Assembly (NCBI GenBank): GCA_022494885.1
Contig: JAGVSM010002405.1
Span: 124,001-188,000 of the forward strand
DNA: 64,000 nucleotides
Source: Micrasema longulum
Taxonomy: Eukaryota; Arthropoda; Insecta; Trichoptera; Brachycentridae
Direction of reading: 5' to 3'
The position numbers and the translations under genes were made by a program. Position 1 is the stretch's first letter; each line of letters begins with the position of its first letter. The notes below the pieces were generated by a model. That model did no database searches and was not told the DNA's origin. It saw nothing but the letters and a program-made list of their open reading frames with translations. This document shows positions 21,815-31,864 of the stretch, piece after piece.

Positions 21815-22377
21815 TTCATGCGTAGATGTCCGAAATTTCCTGGCTCTGTCAAATCAAGTCATCGAAAGAGCCGAGAGTTTCAAATACCTGGGAACGGAAA
21901 ATGCCAGCTTTTAAAAAGAACTGAGAGTGCAGCTAGGAATAGCAGGCGCTACATTCAACAATATAAAGGCTGTGTGAAGATCGGATGTTTACATAGTGAA
22001 AACCTAATGCCGACTAATCATGGCACCTCTTTAGGGCCAAAACAACAAATTTCTGGTTTTCGAGAATACGTGTCTCAGAAGAATCTTGGGTGTGCGGTGT
22101 GGTGAACAAGCTCTGGTGACAACTATCATCAAGCGGAGGCGATACGGTTGGCTATGCCAGGTACTGCGGATGCCTCCTAAGACCCTTAATCACGCTTGCC
22201 TACTTAACAAGGCTGATACCTGATGGTTCTCGACGTCCTGGACGTCCAATGCTGACTGTTCGTTGGCAGTTCGCGTCAGAACTACCTGATGCAAATCTGA
22301 CTTGGGAGGATGCACAGGAGCTGGCAACTGACACAGTTGCTTGGAGAATTTTTGTAGATACGATATGCTCCAACTAA
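21815..22377 (+). pseudogene. RTE-like non-LTR retrotransposon, C-terminal tail
   Basis: The plus strand shows ERAESFKYLGTENASF, then a segment related to LGIAGATFNNIKAV, IKRRRYGWLCQVLRMPPK, and the last block PDGSRRPGRPMLTVRWQF ... DANLTWEDAQELATDTVAW, with DTICSN and a stop at 22375-22377. It is a second copy of the element at 1302-1831, which lies on the same strand. The RT catalytic region is absent. Three or more frame changes are needed to join the blocks. The 3' end is a gatatgggatgatgatgatg tail. Confidence 0.85.
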
Positions 22378-22734
22378 GGAGCGGATATGGGATGATGATG
22401 ATGTAATAAAAATGTTAATGACATCGGCGAACCATAAATAAATATCCTACTTGAAAATTAATTTTAGTGTACCGTTTTTAATTTTTACTTAATATGACGA
22501 AATAAAAGTAATCCAGATGAAAATTTATTATACAAGCACGTCGCTTAGAAAAAACATTTAATATTTAAAACCAGTCTTTCCGTTAAAATCTCCTTATTTT
22601 CTCCCTTGCTGGATATGATACTCTCCCTCTCTTCAAAATAAAATGTAGATTTTTCGGTTTCCTTCGTGAAAATTTGTTCACTGACATCTCAATACCGAGA
22701 CTCGGTGTCAGGAGTGGTTTGCGGTTACTGTAAA

Positions 22735-22830
22735 TCAGGGGCCTCCAACTTTTATGTGTACGGGTCACACTTGAAATAAAATTTTAGCAGAATATTGTGA
22801 GCATACAACAAAAACTGGCCAAGTCAGAAT
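22735..22830 (+). repeat. possible hAT-type terminal sequence
   Basis: Reads atcaggggcctccaactttt followed by atgtgtacgggtcac, close to the CAGGGGTG.CCAAC.TTTT style of hAT ends with the 'gggtcac' continuation. No partner end or 8-bp target duplication was located. Confidence 0.3.
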
Positions 22831-22990
22831 TTTCGTTTGTTGGTAAATCAAGCTGGAATTTTTTTGTATATACACAAACTTATAGTTCTGCAGTTTAGTA
22901 CAAATGTAATTTTGTTTTTTTTTGCTTTATATAGTACAGATAATTAGCACAAGGACTGGATTCAACTCCCTGGGGAGCTGTTTATATTAA

Positions 22991-23565
22991 AATATTACAA
23001 CAGAGATGAAGAACATTTAAGAGAAGGTAATATAGAAGTTAAGGCATCTACAGGGCTTATGACTTGTCATTGACTGGTTTAAGTGGCCACTTCAACATTC
23101 GACATTCTGCCCATTTTTGAACATCAATATTCCTGCAAATATTTCATCTGTTGATGTTTTTGAAGTTAATGAGCTGAAATCTTTATTTATGCGGGTGAGA
23201 TTAAATCACTTTCATACTAGGCGACGCCTGAAATTAAAAAAAAAATATTGTTCTACTTCTTCATGGACCAGGTGGATTTATCAGCAATAATTTGAGTTTG
23301 TCAAAATTTTCGTAAACAAGGACTAGATTCTAGATGGAATCTCACCCGCAAAAGTAAACGTTTTAGCTCTTTAGCTTCAAAAACTCAACAGATGGAAGAA
23401 TTGCAGGAATGTAGATGTTCAAGTATGGCAAAATGGTGAATGTTACACAGTAAGTAAAATGGCCACTTAAAGCCAGACAATGACAGGTCATAAGCCCTGT
23501 AAATGCCTAGACTTCTATATTATCTTCTCTTAAATGTTCTTCATCTCTGTTGTGATATATTAGTA
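22991..23565. mobile_element. foldback element with ~210-bp inverted arms
   Basis: The left arm (22991-23200) runs aatattacaacagagatgaa, gaacatttaagagaaggtaa, acagggcttatgacttgtca, ttctgcccatttttgaacat, and a tatgcgggtgagatt end. The right arm (about 23335-23565) is its inverse, with aatctcacccgc, aacagatggaagaattgcag, atgacaggtcataagccctg and gttcttcatctctgttgtga. A spacer of about 135 bp lies between. No coding capacity. Related single arms or shortened copies occur at 21222, 25676, 27155, 35695, 43530, 50553 and 60895. Confidence 0.85.
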
Positions 23566-23844
23566 TTGTGTTAGTATGGAAAGGTTTTGACTTGGTCAAT
23601 TTTCTTGTGGCTGATGTTCATAAACTTACTAAATCAATATACATTTATAAATTTTGTAAAAAAACTTTGTGATATAAGTTGAGTAAACTTTTTTAGTAGC
23701 AGATACTATCCAGCACTAAAACTTCGTTAAAAATTTTAATATCGTAAAATTTGACTTGACCGCATTCTCTAATTTAATTTTATTTTCAATTTTTTTTTAT
23801 GGATGGAAAGATGATTAATAAGGGCAAAAGAACGCAATATTATA

Positions 23845-24640
23845 TATGCCTTTGAGATGTAGTGCCGGTGGCGTATGCTGAAAGTACTCTGGTCAGCCAG
23901 GCGCCCCAACGCCTCTATTCTTCAGGATTTGAAGCTGGCGGGCTGACTCTCGGCCATATGCTTTAGACAAGTTTTCTGATATTTTGATTATTTATTTATT
24001 TATTAACAATGGTTTAAAGAACCTTTAACAAAAAATTAATAATTTACAGAAATAATCATAGCAGTGCACAATAATCATGTTGTATATAGTATGAAATAAT
24101 AGAATAATTAAAACTAAACAATTTAGTAAACATATAATACAAAAAGTGAAAAAGAAACATAATATTTCTAAATAAAGATAGCAATAACCATGAGAAAATC
24201 TTATGTACTAAATATAAATATAACAAAATAAAGTTAAGAATAACTAGATAATAATAATAAAAAATTAAAACAACATTTGTACTTAAAAAATAATAGTTTT
24301 TTGAGCAATAAAACAAAAATAAAAAAAAGTTAAATTACTAAATAATACGTCTATGTAGTAAAGTCATCATCATCAGTTGGTTGGAAAAAGTTGCCATTTG
24401 GCAATAAATCCACCAATGTACAATTTAAAATTATTATTACCTCGCAATTACCATACCAATCGTCTGAAGAAGCTTGTGGAGGTCGGCAGCGAAGAGGAAA
24501 GAAGAGGACGAAAGAGGTCTCTCATGCGCTGGTTGCACCGGATAAAAACTGCAACAGGCATTCGTTTGTTGTAACTTTCCAAAATGCGGGGTCAAGTACT
24601 GACCAGGAAGATTATAAAAGCATTTTTTTTTTTTTTTACA
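23845..24640 (+). pseudogene. RTE-like retrotransposon tail in two blocks, interrupted
   Basis: Block one (about 23848-23950) translates as AFEM, a stop, CRWRMLKVLWSARRPNASIL and QDLKLAG. This is the DAFEMWCWRRMLRV.WTAR.TN.SIL signature of endonuclease/RT polyproteins. Block two (about 24455-24640) gives EEERRGRKRSLMRWLHRIKT and a frame-shifted continuation, matching the GRR.RGR.R.RWLD.I...TGM.L.EL C-terminus. About 400-500 bp of AT-rich DNA separates them (from about 23960 to 24400), longer than the usual gap, so an insertion is likely. The element is of a different subfamily from 1302-1831 and 21815-22377. It has stops in both blocks. Confidence 0.75.
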
Positions 24641-24843
24641 TTTAAACTATTTGTAAACAACTGGCAGCTCTTAAACTGTAATGCCTGAAGCACTTGCTAA
24701 AAATACTTATATGTATTAAATATTATATTAATGATAAAATTGTTCATTAAAACTTGATGTGTATACGCATTTTAAATAACATCACATTTATATAATGACA
24801 GTATTTGTACATTTGAATTTATAATATTCTTATAAATAACAAT

Positions 24844-25592
24844 AATTGAACGTAGTTATGCAGAAAGCAGCCAGCCATAGAAAAGTGAAACTGAGATAAT
24901 AGCAATTTTGTGAAATGAGTTTATAATCAAATCTACACAACAGTTGGAATGTTTTCGACTTTAACAAATGATAAACAATGAATACATTTTCATTTTTTAT
25001 ATTACTAACACAAATTTAATCACGCATTTGACCAGTTTTAATGATTTTTAAAGTACTGCAAGATTTTTCTGGTGCTGTATGTGTTTTTTGTAAATTGAGA
25101 AATGCCATTTTTGTGATCAACACCATTTTCCGAAGGCGATTTATACAGTTTTTTTGTATGAAAGTGGCCTTTCTGTTTTCAGCAGAACATAGAATTGACC
25201 TTCCTGCACCTGATAACATCAATATATCATTTTTTCACATAATTCATAATTCATAAAATCATTAAATCAAATGCAATTTTCCACTCATACTTTCCTTCAA
25301 TCATCCTTCACCACTTCTAAATATTTTTCTTCTTTTCCTTTCCAATTTCTCCTTGTTTTCTCCATATTTATCTTATTTTAATATAAAGTTTATTAATTAT
25401 TTATATAGTTTAAACTTTAAGCCGTCGTCGCTATATTACAGTAATATTTAGTGAATACATATAATTGGATATGCATACATTTCATGTAGTTTTTAAAAAA
25501 ATATTAATTTAACCTTTACATCAGTTTGAATTCGAAATAAATAAACTTTCAAAATTGTGGACTGGCTGCTTTCTGCACAACTACGTTCAATT
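24844..25592. mobile_element. MITE with long terminal inverted repeats, copy 2 (expanded)
   Basis: The left end aattgaacgtagttatgcag + aaagcagccagccata and the right end tggactggctgctttctgca + caactacgttcaatt are inverted copies. The internal part matches copies 1 and 3 in opposite orientation (gtgatcaacaccattttccg, agcagaacatagaattgacc). About 300 bp near the right end (25245-25550) is not shared and is probably a later insertion. Short frames over the middle (25016-25222 minus, 25041-25256 plus) are by-products of the repeat and are interrupted in its other copies. Confidence 0.75.
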
Positions 25593-25675
25593 ATCCATCT
25601 ACCTTCATTGATTTATTTTGAACAAAAACGCAAACAACAATAATTGTCAACCGAATGTAAAAAATAAACATTAGA

Positions 25676-25870
25676 TTAAAAAGGAGATGGAGAACATTTT
25701 AGAGAATAAAATATAAAAGTCTAGACATTTACAAATCTTATGATCTGTCATTGGCTGGTTTGAGTGGCTACTTTAATTTTTTCATCTATTGATTAAAGTG
25801 AAGTTAAAGCGCTGCAACCTTTGTTATTTTGAATGTTTCCGGTGTCAAAAGCCTTTATTTGCTAATCTCT
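25676..25870 (+). repeat. foldback-family arm (single, degenerate)
   Basis: Matches the left arm through ggagatggagaacattttag, aaagtctagacatttaca, tcttatgatctgtcattggc and tggtttgagtggctacttta, then diverges. Confidence 0.55.
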
Positions 25871-25874
25871 TTAC

Positions 25875-26230
25875 AGTTAAACTCAAATTAATGAGTGCCA
25901 AACTTTATTGCTTTTGAAATAATAGAGCAAATTCACATTAAAAACTTAATTTAACATATCCAGCCAAAACAATTATAAAACGATCTTGATATTTGAAAAT
26001 CCGGATAACTGGAGTTCCGATAAACGAAGTTATACTGTGACTCTATAAGAGGTTAAAAAATCTAGACTTTGGTCTACAAACACTTGGAAAAACTCAAAAT
26101 ATCATACGAGCAAATAATTATTAATGCAATAAATAAAATAAAATAAATAAAACAACTTTGTTTTTAACCACTAATTTATTAATCCGTTTATTATTATGAT
26201 ATCACTACTATAATATTACATTTCTCGAAA
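25875..26230. other. spacer with partial palindrome match
   Basis: No gene recognised. At 26137-26165 the segment aataaaacaactttgttttt + aaccact equals the outer part of the palindrome at 47000-47286, so half of that repeat may be present. Confidence 0.35.
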
Positions 26231-26234
26231 GAAA

Positions 26235-26670
26235 AATTGAACGTTGTAATGCAGAAAGCAGCCAGTCCATAATTTTGTAAAAATGAGATATTGATGTTAT
26301 CGGGTGCAATGAGGTCAATTCTATATTCTGCAAAAAACAGCCAGACCGCTTTCATACAAAAACCATATTAATCATCTTCGAAAAAAGTTGTCAATCACAA
26401 AAACGGCATTTTTCAATTTGCAGAAAATACCCACAGCACTAGAAAAAATTTATGGTACTTTAAAAATCATAAAAACTGGTCAAATACATTGTAAGATTTT
26501 TGATTGTAATATTTATAAAAAACTTATATATTCATTGTTTATCTTTTGTTAAAGTCAAAAACATTCCACTTGTTGTGTAAATTTTATAATTCGCTCTTTC
26601 TCACAAAATGGCAATTATCTCAGTTTCACTTTTCTATGGCTGGCTGCTTTCTGTATAACTACGTAAAATT
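26235..26670. mobile_element. MITE with long terminal inverted repeats, copy 3
   Basis: Ends are ttgaacgttgtaatgcagaa + agcagccagtccata on the left, and atggctggctgctttctgta + taactacgtaaaatt on the right. Interior segments match copy 1 closely in the same orientation and at the same length (436 versus 421 bp), so copies 1 and 3 define the intact form. Confidence 0.8.
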
Positions 26671-26674
26671 GTTT

Positions 26675-27150
26675 TATCCCATAAATTCGCATTTGTCATG
26701 TATACCTTTGATTTTTGTTTCTGGTAAAAATAATACTACTTTGTTATGGTTTAGTATTTTTGCAAACACAGTATCAGATGCTGCGGACTGGATTCAATAT
26801 TTAGGCAAACCAGATGAGCACTGCGGGCCATGGTTTGAAAACTCCCGCTGTAGATTGTTTACGTTTCGCATTAATTACTTTTTACATCCTTTGTGAATAA
26901 TAAGCGAGGCGTGAGAGAAATCTTTTAAAATAAACAGTAAAACGGGACGGGGACTTCTTATTTCTAACAAGAAAATAAAGAAGACATTTTTTAAGGACTA
27001 TGAATTTAATTCCCTAAATGTCAGTAATGGGTTGTAGAATTCTTAAATGGAATTTATTTAGCTTCACCTTAAAATAAATTAAGAGGTTTTTAACGTTTAC
27101 AAAATGCAGACAACAAATGAATATTTCGAAAAAGTTTTTGCCACCTATTA
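26675..27150. other. spacer
   Basis: No gene recognised. The end of the 26546-26896 frame (…TVSDAADWIQYLGKPD…) is more complex than the surroundings but fits no family I know. It starts inside the MITE. Confidence 0.35.
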
Positions 27151-27154
27151 TATA

Positions 27155-27290
27155 TTTTTTCAGCAAAGATGAAACTATTTGAAATATAGGCGTATAGATA
27201 TTTACAGAACTTATGATCTGTTATCGGCTAGGTTAAGTTATTATTTTACACACTGTGTAAGATTCACCATTCTATTTTCAGGTAGTTGAT
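27155..27290 (+). repeat. foldback-family arm (single, degenerate)
   Basis: Shares the outline gcaaagatgaaac, cttatgatctgttatcggct, acacactgtgtaagattcac and cattct with the left arm at 22991-23200. Confidence 0.5.
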
Positions 27291-27529
27291 TTCCAATATT
27301 CACATATTTATTTATTATAAATATGGCCTAAGCCAATTACAACTGTTACATGAAGAAATATAAATACAAGAAACTGAACAAAAAGAACATAAAACTATGA
27401 AGCAATGACAAATAAAGGAAATTCAAAAATGATATACTATCTATTCATAAAAACGAAAGACTTCGAGATAAACCATGCTAATCCAATTACATCCCACACT
27501 GTTTTAGTCGCGAATAGATCAACAAAAAG

Positions 27530-27890
27530 CTGGAAAATCTATCCCAATGATTTCCAAGTGTAATGAATCGATAAATCTAAACGTTCTGGACATTGGGGCA
27601 TAAAAACAAAATTTTGACTTCTGGTGACATGGTTGGGAACATGAAAAGAAATTGATAGCAACAGAGATGGGACATCACTAATAGAATTAAGTATTTTGAA
27701 AATGCATAAAAGGTCCATCTTATTTCTACGTCTCTCCGATGAAGACAGATTAAGAGATTGCTCTATTTGAAAAAATAAATAATTACCCCTTTGTAATTCG
27801 AGCAACCATGCCAATTTTCTTAGAAAACGGTGTTGGACAGACTCGATAAGGTTAATGTAAGTCCTGTACCAATTATAAACGCTATCTTAC
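27530..27890 (-). pseudogene. jockey-like retrotransposon, RT C-terminal fragment
   Basis: Minus strand. Upstream of any Met, the frame reads VYNWYRTYINLIESVQHRF then LRKLAW. It continues through SLNLSSSERRRNKMDLLCIF, KILNSISDVPSLLLSISFHV and PNHVTRSQNFVFMPQCPERL. This is the standard region after the RT thumb: W.P.....I..LE.VQRRFLR.L ... L..RR...DL..+FKI+N...D.P.LL..I.FHVP....R. The frame is open for about 115 codons, but both the catalytic part and the last residues are missing. It is therefore a short, relatively recent internal fragment. It differs from the lineage at 14101-14560. Confidence 0.85.
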
Positions 27891-28569
27891 ATGTACATAT
27901 CGAGATGGTACTCTTTCTGTATCTGTATCTACCTTGGTATGTTCAACCTACTTTTCATCTTGACATCAGATGATTGAATTCAACCAATGAATGACCCCAA
28001 AAATTTAGTCAGCGTTCTTTTCTTTAATAAAATTTAAAATAGTTCATATTTATATTTTAAATAGGCTTTTGTGATAAAAAAATGCCCACTTCAAAGCGAT
28101 TATGCACACAAATAAATCCCAGTTCAAGCCGAAAATGCTCGCTTGAACATGATTTTTTTATGACTTTTGACAATTACCAAGACGGTGCGCTTAGTAATCG
28201 TCCGTATTTATCTACCAATTGAATAAAAAGCCAGTTCAGTTTACGTCTCAATACGTACACTCAGAAAGAAAGTAAAATAAATAACTTTTTTTTTATAGTG
28301 GCAGCATTTTTTACGCCTAGATACTCTTTTATGTTAATAGGCCCAGAATATAGTCGCATTATTTTTGCATCTAGGCGTTCGTTTTCCAAACTGACAGTTG
28401 TGTCGGAATTTAATTCGACTTCAAAATGAACTCATTTCTCTTTCAAAATTTACTCATTTTTAATATGCTTTTAAGAGCAGACGTCCCAACCTCAGAACGA
28501 TTAAAAATGTAATAATTCGTAATCAAAGGAAAAATGCTTGGTGGAATATTTTATTTCTCATTTTTATTC

Positions 28570-28880
28570 CATAGATATGCGTATCGAGGGGTACTAGACC
28601 CATCGGTACAAACCGATGTACTTGCATCAAAACTCGATAGTGGGGGATCGGTAGTGTATCTTGGTAATTAGTCGCGATAGTATAATCTTCAACTTTGACG
28701 TCATACTGAAACTATGTCATTTTAGTGCGTAGATATGTGTACCGTGACGTACTCTTCCCCCTGTTTCATATCAATGTACCTACCCAAAACTTGAAGGTGG
28801 GAGGTCGGTTGTGTATCTTCGCTATCCCTAGAGAGAATTAATCTTCAACTATACCTTCATTGTGAAGGTATGACGTCCTT
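28570..28880 (+). repeat. degenerate tandem duplication, ~155-bp unit
   Basis: Unit 1 starts atagatatgcgtatcg and unit 2 starts gtagatatgtgtaccg at about 28729. Shared landmarks in order are gtact, atgtacttgcatcaaaactc / atgtacctacccaaaacttg, gtgtatctt, taatcttcaact and atgtca / atgacg. Unit 2 ends with the perfect hairpin taccttcattgtgaaggta. Confidence 0.6.
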
Positions 28881-28892
28881 ATCTTTCCACCA

Positions 28893-29060
28893 TAATTGAG
28901 GCCCAGGAATCGAGCCTAGGATCTCAACAATGGCTGGTGAACACGTCAACTACTTACAATGAAAAGAAGTTATCTCCTATTTCAGGATTTTTACTTGACA
29001 GCAGCAATCAAGTCGAAAACACTCGTCCAGGGTTCAGGTTCTATTTCTCATAAGGAAGTT
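28893..29060 (-). repeat. SINE family A, 5'-extended head (minus)
   Basis: Has ggcccaggaatcgagcctag (B-box region), gatctcaacaatggctggtg and aacacgtcaac. It is followed by the 5' extension with ttatctcctatttcagg, as at 9395 and 46120 in the opposite strand. Confidence 0.5.
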
Positions 29061-29064
29061 TATT

Positions 29065-29545
29065 CACTTTCCACCCGGAAACAGAAACCAAGGGGCTTTT
29101 AAAATTTCCTTTAAATTTTTGTGCCTGTAGAAAGCAGTTTTTAATCTAATACGTTTTATGAGATTGCTATAAAGTCGTTTTTGCTGGTGGTTACCAAAAA
29201 AACACCAAACGAGTGCAATTATGTGAGTTTCCTAATAAAAAAATTATATTTGTTCTGTAATGTGCATGATTTATGCTTTATGCTTTATGCTTTAAACAGC
29301 TACGGATCGTTGACCTTTAGTGCTGGTCCACGATCGTCATAAAGCTGGCGTCATGTATAGTCGTTTGCGTCACCAGTGTCATCCTAACTATTGCTCAAAA
29401 TTAAAAATGGCACCATCAATGCGTCGCTTGGTTCCTCCAGTCACGAGTAAAGAGATGTCCTACCTATTTTTATACCGCTTGTATTTTCGCTACAAATATT
29501 TTAATAGTGTTATGTTCCGCGATCGTTTTCACGGACGCATGCGTC
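29065..29545. other. spacer
   Basis: No gene recognised. It contains four consecutive TTTATGC units at about 29270-29295. The frame 29320-29562 has no recognisable domain. Confidence 0.4.
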
Positions 29546-30605
29546 TAGAGCAGCGGTTCTAAACCTTTATGTGGTTATTATCCACAAAACGGGGTAGATA
29601 TTAGCAAACACACACAAAAAAGTTTACTAAAAAAAAACAAATTATCTATCTCATTTTTCTCTCAAAGTTACTGATACATCATGTTTTTTAGATTTTTTTG
29701 TTAAATTAAGAAGTAGTGTAAGTAAATAAAACAGTTGATTTTGCGTTTTTATAACAATTTGTTTAATATTTGGTGCAGTTTTTTATATTCAATCAGTTTT
29801 ATAAAGTTTTTCCCGATAAAAATATATATTCGGCCCCAATCTATCGCCAAAATGTTTCTAGTTTGTGTTTTAGAAATCCATTATCAGTTGTTATCGCAAA
29901 GTATGAGTAATTATAGATTGATTTCACAAATGATAAATTTTTAAATAATTTTGTTTTGTGACTGAACGGTGATCCGATTTTTGTCTTTACCCCCAATAAA
30001 ATCCTATTTGACCTCTCAGGGAGTAAGTCCCCCCACATGCTTTTTTGGCTGTTTTTCATTGAATCAAGAAGTAATGTAAGCCAATGAGACAGTCGGTATT
30101 ACCTAGTTCTAACGATTTGTTTGATATTCGGTGCCGTAAGCTGTAGCGAAAACGATCAGTATTTACCTATTAAAAACATGAGAGAGAAATAAGTAAATTT
30201 TGAAGTTGAATTGAATTCCGACATAACTGTCAGTTTGGAAAACGAATGCTAAGATGCAAAAAATAATGTGACTAGATTCTATCTAGAAATAAGAGTATCT
30301 AGGCGAAATAAAATGTTACCACCATAGAAAAATAATTGGTTATTATATTTATAAAATTTTAACATTATATTTAAATATGAAAGGACTTAGTCCATCAAAA
30401 AAATGGCAAACACAAATCTTTATAATACATACAGGAACAATTAAAATAAAATACTAATAAAGAAAATGATATTACTCGCTACCAATGAATAGTAAAAATC
30501 TTGACAGTTTTGTGTTTTCGAAATCTGTTTTCAGTTGTCCTTGTGAATTCGAGAAACTGTGGTTAGGTATCATAAAAAATAAATTATAAATATGTCGTAA
30601 GATTC

Positions 30606-31100
30606 ATGGTGTAGTGGTCAACGCGTCCGTTTACCACGCAAGAGGTCTTGAGTTTGATTCCCGACAGGGTTGATATGGTTTTTACACTAGAATATTTCAT
30701 AGTACCTGGACTGGTACCTGAAGCGCAAGACCAATCATCTCATCATCATCATCATTCCCTTTCCGCATCTAATAGTGCATTGGCCATTGCAATGATATAC
30801 AAATCACAGCGTAACTTGATCATTTTTTGTTAAATAAAGGTAAGATGATCTGTCTTACGCTTAACGTGCCAGTCCAGGGACTATGAAATATTCTAGAGTA
30901 AAAACACATTTTCATACAAATAATTTATATCAATAACGTCGAGAATAAAACCCGAGACCCCTTGCATGGTAAGTACACGTGCTGACCATTACCACGAGGC
31001 CGACGAAAATATAAAAAATGTTCAATATAAACTGTGATTGGTGGACCCATGCAGTACCCTATGCACCTTTAAGAGCGGAAAGATAAGAAGATGAAGATTT
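30606..31100 (+). repeat. SINE family A, split by another SINE
   Basis: The head and body (30606-30737) have tcatggtgtagtggtcaacg, cgcaagaggtcttgagtttg and ctggactggtacctgaagcg. The sequence then breaks, and the 3' part resumes at about 31030 with ctgtgattggtggacccatg + cagtaccctatgcacc, ending in an AAGATGAAGAT tail. The missing middle is replaced by the minus-strand SINE at 30737-31012. That copy must therefore be younger. Confidence 0.75.
30737..31012 (-). repeat. SINE family A, inserted into another SINE
   Basis: All modules are present in reverse order, starting at the right boundary of the host SINE's first half: catcatcatcatcattccct, tccgcatctaatagtgcatt, aaaggtaagatgatctgtct, gtgccagtccagggactatg, then the head with gagaataaaacccgagaccc and ccattaccacgaggccgacg. 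Confidence 0.8.
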
Positions 31101-31651
31101 GATGTAAATTATTTTTTAGTAATATTATTTTTTGACTGAACGATGATCTAATATTTGTCTTAACCCCTCAGTAAATCCAATTTTACCTCTCAGGGGTAAT
31201 TACCCCCAGGTTGGGAACAACCGGGATAAAGAAAAGATATGTCGTGACGTTGCAAGTACGTCAAGGACTGTTGTACACACGCGTTCAGGCAGTACTGTCC
31301 ACTGCCAATTTTGCTTTTAACAAGATTTGAATTTCTGGAAAAAATTGCGTTTTTCAGCAATGAAAATCACGTGTCTCTATTTGCGATTGAGATCAGTCGC
31401 GATACTGAATAGAGGGAGAGTAAAAAACGGATATTTAAAAAAAAAAAACAGTTTAAAACTGTATGTTAGCTCATTAACACCGTTATTACTTAAAGCGTCG
31501 ATTGACGAACGAGCGTTAACATACGTCATCGGTTTTATTTTTAAAAAAATAAAAAATTTGTTAGGCACGACATAATAATATATCGTTATACATATGTTAA
31601 AATAACGGTAAAATATTTAGTACCGTACGATATTTTTTAAGTTCGGTAACG

Positions 31652-31860
31652 GTCAGCGCGCTTGCCTACCGTATCAGAGGTCTCGGGTTTGATTCCCGAC
31701 ATGTTTGAAAAGAAATATTTATTTAAAAGGGTGCTTTCAAACCAAAATATTTCATAGTCTATGGACTGGTACCTGAAGCGTAAGACTGATCATCGTACCT
31801 TCATGTAACAAAAAATGGTCAAAACATTCTGCGATTGGTATTCTAACAATGATAATGATT
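31652..31860 (+). repeat. tRNA-derived SINE, family A
   Basis: The head is cggtcagcgcgcttgcctac + aggtctcgggtttgattccc. The body has aaatatttcatagtctatgg, actggtacctgaagcgtaag and accttcatgtaac. The 3' end is degenerate (ctgcgattggtattctaaca). Confidence 0.8.
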
Positions 31861-31864
31861 CTTA

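Larger units (their letters stand above)
28280..30346. mobile_element. putative DNA transposon or composite bounded by ~165-bp inverted repeats
   Basis: The left arm 28280-28446 and the right arm 30181-30346 are inverted copies. Common blocks include cgcctagatactcttttatg versus the complement of aagagtatctaggcg, and cgttttccaaactgacagtt versus aactgtcagtttggaaaacg. The roughly 1.7 kb between them contains a tandem duplication (28570-28880), a SINE head (28893-29060), a hAT-like end (29549) and a direct repeat (offset about 359 bp). No transposase was recognised. It could be one old element later filled with insertions, or two inverted single-arm insertions. Confidence 0.45.
29549..31223 (+). 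mobile_element. putative hAT-type non-autonomous element with internal repeats
   Basis: The left end cagcggttctaaacctttat resembles hAT ends (CAG.GGTTCT.AACC). The right end, around 31190-31223, is aattacccccaggttgggaa + caaccgg, whose complement starts ccggttgttcccaacc. Internally a ~360-bp unit is repeated: aagaagtagtgtaag at 29707 and aagaagtaatgtaag at 30066; tgactgaacggtgatccgat at 29959 and tgactgaacgatgatcta at 31133. The third unit is interrupted by the nested SINE pair (30606-31100) and by the inverted arm at 30181-30346. No transposase coding seen. No 8-bp target duplication was verified. Confidence 0.4.

Noticed and set aside
24056..24316. 86-codon minus-strand frame rich in Tyr/Leu/Phe
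   Set aside because: It comes from almost pure A/T sequence with low-complexity translation and no domain.
25016..25256. Overlapping opposite frames suggesting a small gene
   Set aside because: They fall in the MITE interior, and the equivalent positions in the other two copies have stops and frameshifts.
29270..29295. Four tandem TTTATGC units, considered as a satellite or CRISPR-like array
   Set aside because: Too short and spacer-free. It is a simple microsatellite-like run. No CRISPR array exists in this eukaryote-like window.
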